This document shows, piece after piece, positions 22,804-24,850 of a DNA stretch of 24,850 nt. Numbering within the stretch: the stretch's first letter is position 1; every line of letters begins with the position of its first letter. A program made the position numbers and the translations under genes. The stretch spans positions 1 through 24,850 of the forward strand of contig CAZFLM010000087.1 in the NCBI GenBank assembly GCA_964519955.1, in the 5' to 3' direction. The DNA comes from CAZFLM01 sp964519955 (lineage in GTDB: Bacteria > Armatimonadota > Chthonomonadetes > Chthonomonadales > CAJBBX01). A model generated the notes under the pieces. The model made no database searches. It had not been told where the DNA came from and saw nothing but the letters and a program-made list of their open reading frames with translations.

Positions 22804-23688
22804 CTAGAGGTCGCGCTCGACGATGTAGCGGGCGATGGCCTGCAGGGGCTCGGCGCCGGGGCCCAGGGGCTCGACCAGCGCGACAGCCCGGTCGGCCTCG
22901 GCTCGAGCGCGGCGGCGCGACTCCTCGATGCCGAAGAGCTTGGGGTAGGTCGCCTTGTCCTGTTTCTCGTCGGAGCCGACCGGCTTGCCGATCTTCTTCT
23001 CGTCGCCGACCACGTCGAGGATGTCGTCCGCGATCTGGAACGCCAGGCCGGCGGCCTCGCCGTACCCGCGCAGCGCTTCGACCTGGTCAGGCGTCGCGCC
23101 GGACAGGATCGCGCCCACGAGCACCGATGCGGTGAGGAGGGCGCCGGTCTTGTGGGCATGGATGTACTGGAGAGTGGCCGGCGAGATGTCCTGATGCTCC
23201 GACTCCATGTCGACAACCTGGCCGCCGACCATGCCCCACGTTCCCGACGCGCGCGCGACGAGCTTGAGTACCTGGACCGCGGCCTGGGGCGTGACCTCGG
23301 CGGCGTTGTCCGCGATCAACTCGAAGGCCAGCGCCAGCAGGGCGTCGCCGGCGAGGAGGGCCATCGCGTCGCCGAACACCTTGTGGTTCGTCAGGCGCCC
23401 GCGGCGATAGTCGTCGTTGTCCATGCACGGCATGTCGTCGTGGATGAGCGAGAAGGCGTGGATGCACTCGAGAGCGCAGGCGCTGGGCATCACGCGCAGC
23501 GAGTCGCCACCCACGGCCTCGGCCCCGGCGATCACCAGGATCGGGCGCAGCCGTTTGCCGGGCGCCAGAACGCTGTAGCGGATGGATTCGTGCAGGCGTT
23601 CGGGCGTGGAGGTGACGGGCGGGAGGAGGCGTTCGAGCGCCTCTTCAACGAGTTCGGCGCGCTCGCGCAGGTAGGCGTGGATGTCCAT
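22804..23688 (-). CDS. ispA: Farnesyl diphosphate synthase (polyprenyl synthetase family)
   Basis: This enzyme adds isopentenyl diphosphate to allylic diphosphates to make C15 farnesyl diphosphate, the precursor of undecaprenyl carrier lipid, quinones and other isoprenoids. The 294 residues match IspA. The first Asp-rich motif is DDMPCMDNDD at 84-93, of the bacterial type II form with two extra residues between the Asp pairs. The second is ADDILD at 220-225. GKRLRP at 44-49 and GKPVGSDEKQDKATYP at 234-249 bind the diphosphates. Phe79, five residues before the first motif, is aromatic as in E. coli IspA, which argues for a C15 product; a C20 synthase is the alternative. The gene has its own promoter and is divergent from the DUF6259-like gene. 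The start ATG is at 23688. Confidence 0.94.
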   Translation of the reverse strand: MDIHAYLRERAELVEEALERLLPPVTSTPERLHESIRYSVLAPGKRLRPILVIAGAEAVGGDSLRVMPSACALECIHAFSLIHDDMPCMDNDDYRRGRLTNHKVFGDAMALLAGDALLALAFELIADNAAEVTPQAAVQVLKLVARASGTWGMVGGQVVDMESEHQDISPATLQYIHAHKTGALLTASVLVGAILSGATPDQVEALRGYGEAAGLAFQIADDILDVVGDEKKIGKPVGSDEKQDKATYPKLFGIEESRRRARAEADRAVALVEPLGPGAEPLQAIARYIVERDL

Positions 23689-23735
23689 ATGGGTTCTCTC
23701 GGTGCGGGTCTCGGAGGGCTGAAGACGGCCGCGAC

Positions 23736-23765
23736 ATTATAGTCCGCGCCGGCCTCTTGCGTCTA
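23736..23765 (-). promoter_or_regulatory. Promoter of ispA
   Basis: On the minus strand a perfect TATAAT (23741-23736) is preceded after 18 bases by TAGACG (23765-23760), a four-of-six -35 match. It lies about 50 bases before the ispA start. Confidence 0.65.
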
Positions 23766-23850
23766 GCGTTCGGTGGCGCCAGGAAGGAACGAGACGCCGC
23801 ACGCTCGAAGTGGAAGCCTGGCCCGGCTGCCGGGCCGAAGGGAGCGGACG

Positions 23851-24850
23851 ATGGCGGTGTGGCGCTGGACGATGGTGGTCGTGCTGCTGGCGGTGACGGT
23901 GCTGCCGTGTGGAGCGCGGGCTGGGGCGACCGAAGTGCGGGCGCGGACGATCGCGGTGGCGTTCGACGAGCGCGGGGCGATGACCCGGCTGCGGGATCTG
24001 CTTGGGCAGCGCGACCTCCAGGCGGCGAAGGGAGTGCCGGGCGTCCTCGCGCTGCGGGTGGACATCGGCGACGAGTCGGTTGCCCTGGCGCCCGGCGACG
24101 CGGCACACGTTGGCATCGAGAAGCAGTCAGGCGGCCTCACGCTGAGCTACACCAACCTGGGCAAGCGCGGGGTCGACGCGACAGTGACGGTGGCGCCGGC
24201 GGCGGACGGGCTGCTGCACTGGCGCCTCTCGGTGCGGCTGCCGGCCGGCGCGACGCTCGCCGAGGTGCGCTTCCCGATCCTGCTGATCTCGGCGGAGCAC
24301 GACACACCGGACGCCTGGGTGATGGGGTCGACGAAGGGCGGCGTCTACACGAAGCCGTCGACCTGGTCGATCGGGCGGACCGTCGCGGCGACGCAGCCGG
24401 GCAGCCTGGCGGCCGGGTTCGCGTGCGCCTACGACGCGCAAGGCGGGCTCTACACGGCGGCCTACGACAAGCGCGAATGCCCGAAGTCGGTGGCGGCGAC
24501 GCGCGTTGGCGAGGGGCTCTACGTTCAGTGGATCCATCCGTGCCGGGCGGCGCAGCGCTGGGCGACCGTGTTCGACATCGTGACGGGCGCATTCCGCTCC
24601 CCCACCCCGGATCGGCCGGCCGACTGGCGCGACGCGGCGGACCTCTACAAGCGCTGGGCGCTCGGGCAGCGGTGGTGCGCAAAGACGCTCGCGCAGCGCA
24701 CTGATCTGCCGGCCTGGCTGCGGCAGGCTCCGGCGATGGTGCGCTTCTACCGCAACTGGCTGGCCAACCCGCCGACCATCGACCGCTGGGTGGATGCGTA
24801 CTGGCGCCCCAACTTCGCCGGCGTGCCTCTCATCGCGGCGTACTGGGGCT
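23851..24850 (+). CDS. DUF6259-like secreted protein (partial, N-terminal part)
   Basis: The gene runs off the right edge; 333 codons are visible with no stop. Residues 1-26 form a signal peptide (a hydrophobic run from about residue 8 to 20, then GARAGA). The next 230 residues are beta-rich, with patterns such as IAVAFDERGAMTRLRD and LLHWRLSVRLPAGATLAEVRFPILL that are common at the start of large glycosidase-like proteins. From about 255 the sequence becomes helical and aromatic (DWRDAADLYKRWALGQRW, then LPAWLRQAPAMVRFY), which resembles the DUF6259 TIM-barrel group. The ATG at 23851 follows AAGGGAG by seven bases. It is divergent from ispA. A role in carbohydrate breakdown is likely for the family but unproven, and the active site would lie outside the window. 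Confidence 0.72.
   Translation, partial: MAVWRWTMVVVLLAVTVLPCGARAGATEVRARTIAVAFDERGAMTRLRDLLGQRDLQAAKGVPGVLALRVDIGDESVALAPGDAAHVGIEKQSGGLTLSYTNLGKRGVDATVTVAPAADGLLHWRLSVRLPAGATLAEVRFPILLISAEHDTPDAWVMGSTKGGVYTKPSTWSIGRTVAATQPGSLAAGFACAYDAQGGLYTAAYDKRECPKSVAATRVGEGLYVQWIHPCRAAQRWATVFDIVTGAFRSPTPDRPADWRDAADLYKRWALGQRWCAKTLAQRTDLPAWLRQAPAMVRFYRNWLANPPTIDRWVDAYWRPNFAGVPLIAAYWG

Overview
The window is high-GC bacterial DNA (by eye about two thirds G+C) with tightly packed genes on both strands. The cell is evidently Gram-negative-like: kdsD and kdsC make and process Kdo precursors for lipopolysaccharide, there is a small outer-membrane beta-barrel protein, and many products carry signal peptides. 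DUF6785-type and DUF6259-type proteins, a GHL10-type glycosidase and a small dispersed palindromic repeat together suggest Armatimonadota or a similar poorly cultured phylum. That assignment is inference from gene content, not from a marker-gene comparison. selB shows that the organism uses selenocysteine.

Layout. 1-527 (minus) is the N-terminal part of a BatA-like von Willebrand factor A membrane protein. 748-2408 (minus) is a nusB-folD operon whose NusB carries a large insertion. 2601-4094 (plus) holds an SRPBCC lipid-binding protein and a lone atpG. 4239-7435 (minus) holds a secreted BNR-repeat protein and transketolase. 7649-13037 (plus) is a long run: plsC, a 7Fe ferredoxin, a corrinoid adenosyltransferase, an unknown protein with a duplicated domain, a VanZ-like protein, kdsD, kdsC and an outer-membrane barrel. 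It ends at a perfect palindromic terminator shared with the convergent operon. 13145-15162 (minus) is purE followed by a GHL10-type glycosidase. 15413-17437 (plus) is a solitary STAND-type NTPase with a transmembrane segment and a C-terminal Ig-like domain, behind a near-consensus promoter. 17620-20462 (minus) is ribokinase-selB. 20620-22620 (minus) is a large polytopic membrane protein, 22804-23688 (minus) is a farnesyl diphosphate synthase, and 23851 to the window end (plus) is the start of a DUF6259-like secreted protein.

Most genes are housekeeping: one-carbon metabolism, transcription antitermination, ATP synthase, pentose phosphate pathway, purine synthesis, phospholipid, Kdo and isoprenoid synthesis, and selenoprotein translation. 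The accessory or unexplained material is the membrane-anchored STAND protein, the enlarged NusB, the duplicated-domain protein at 9363-10001, the isolated atpG, and several non-coding structures. The latter are a 36-bp palindromic repeat in three copies, an eight-unit heptamer array that starts at a stop codon, an 87-nt three-helix hairpin between convergent genes, and a nested inverted repeat downstream of transketolase. The best candidate for something undescribed is the STAND NTPase, but it stands alone and no partner effector gene is visible beside it.
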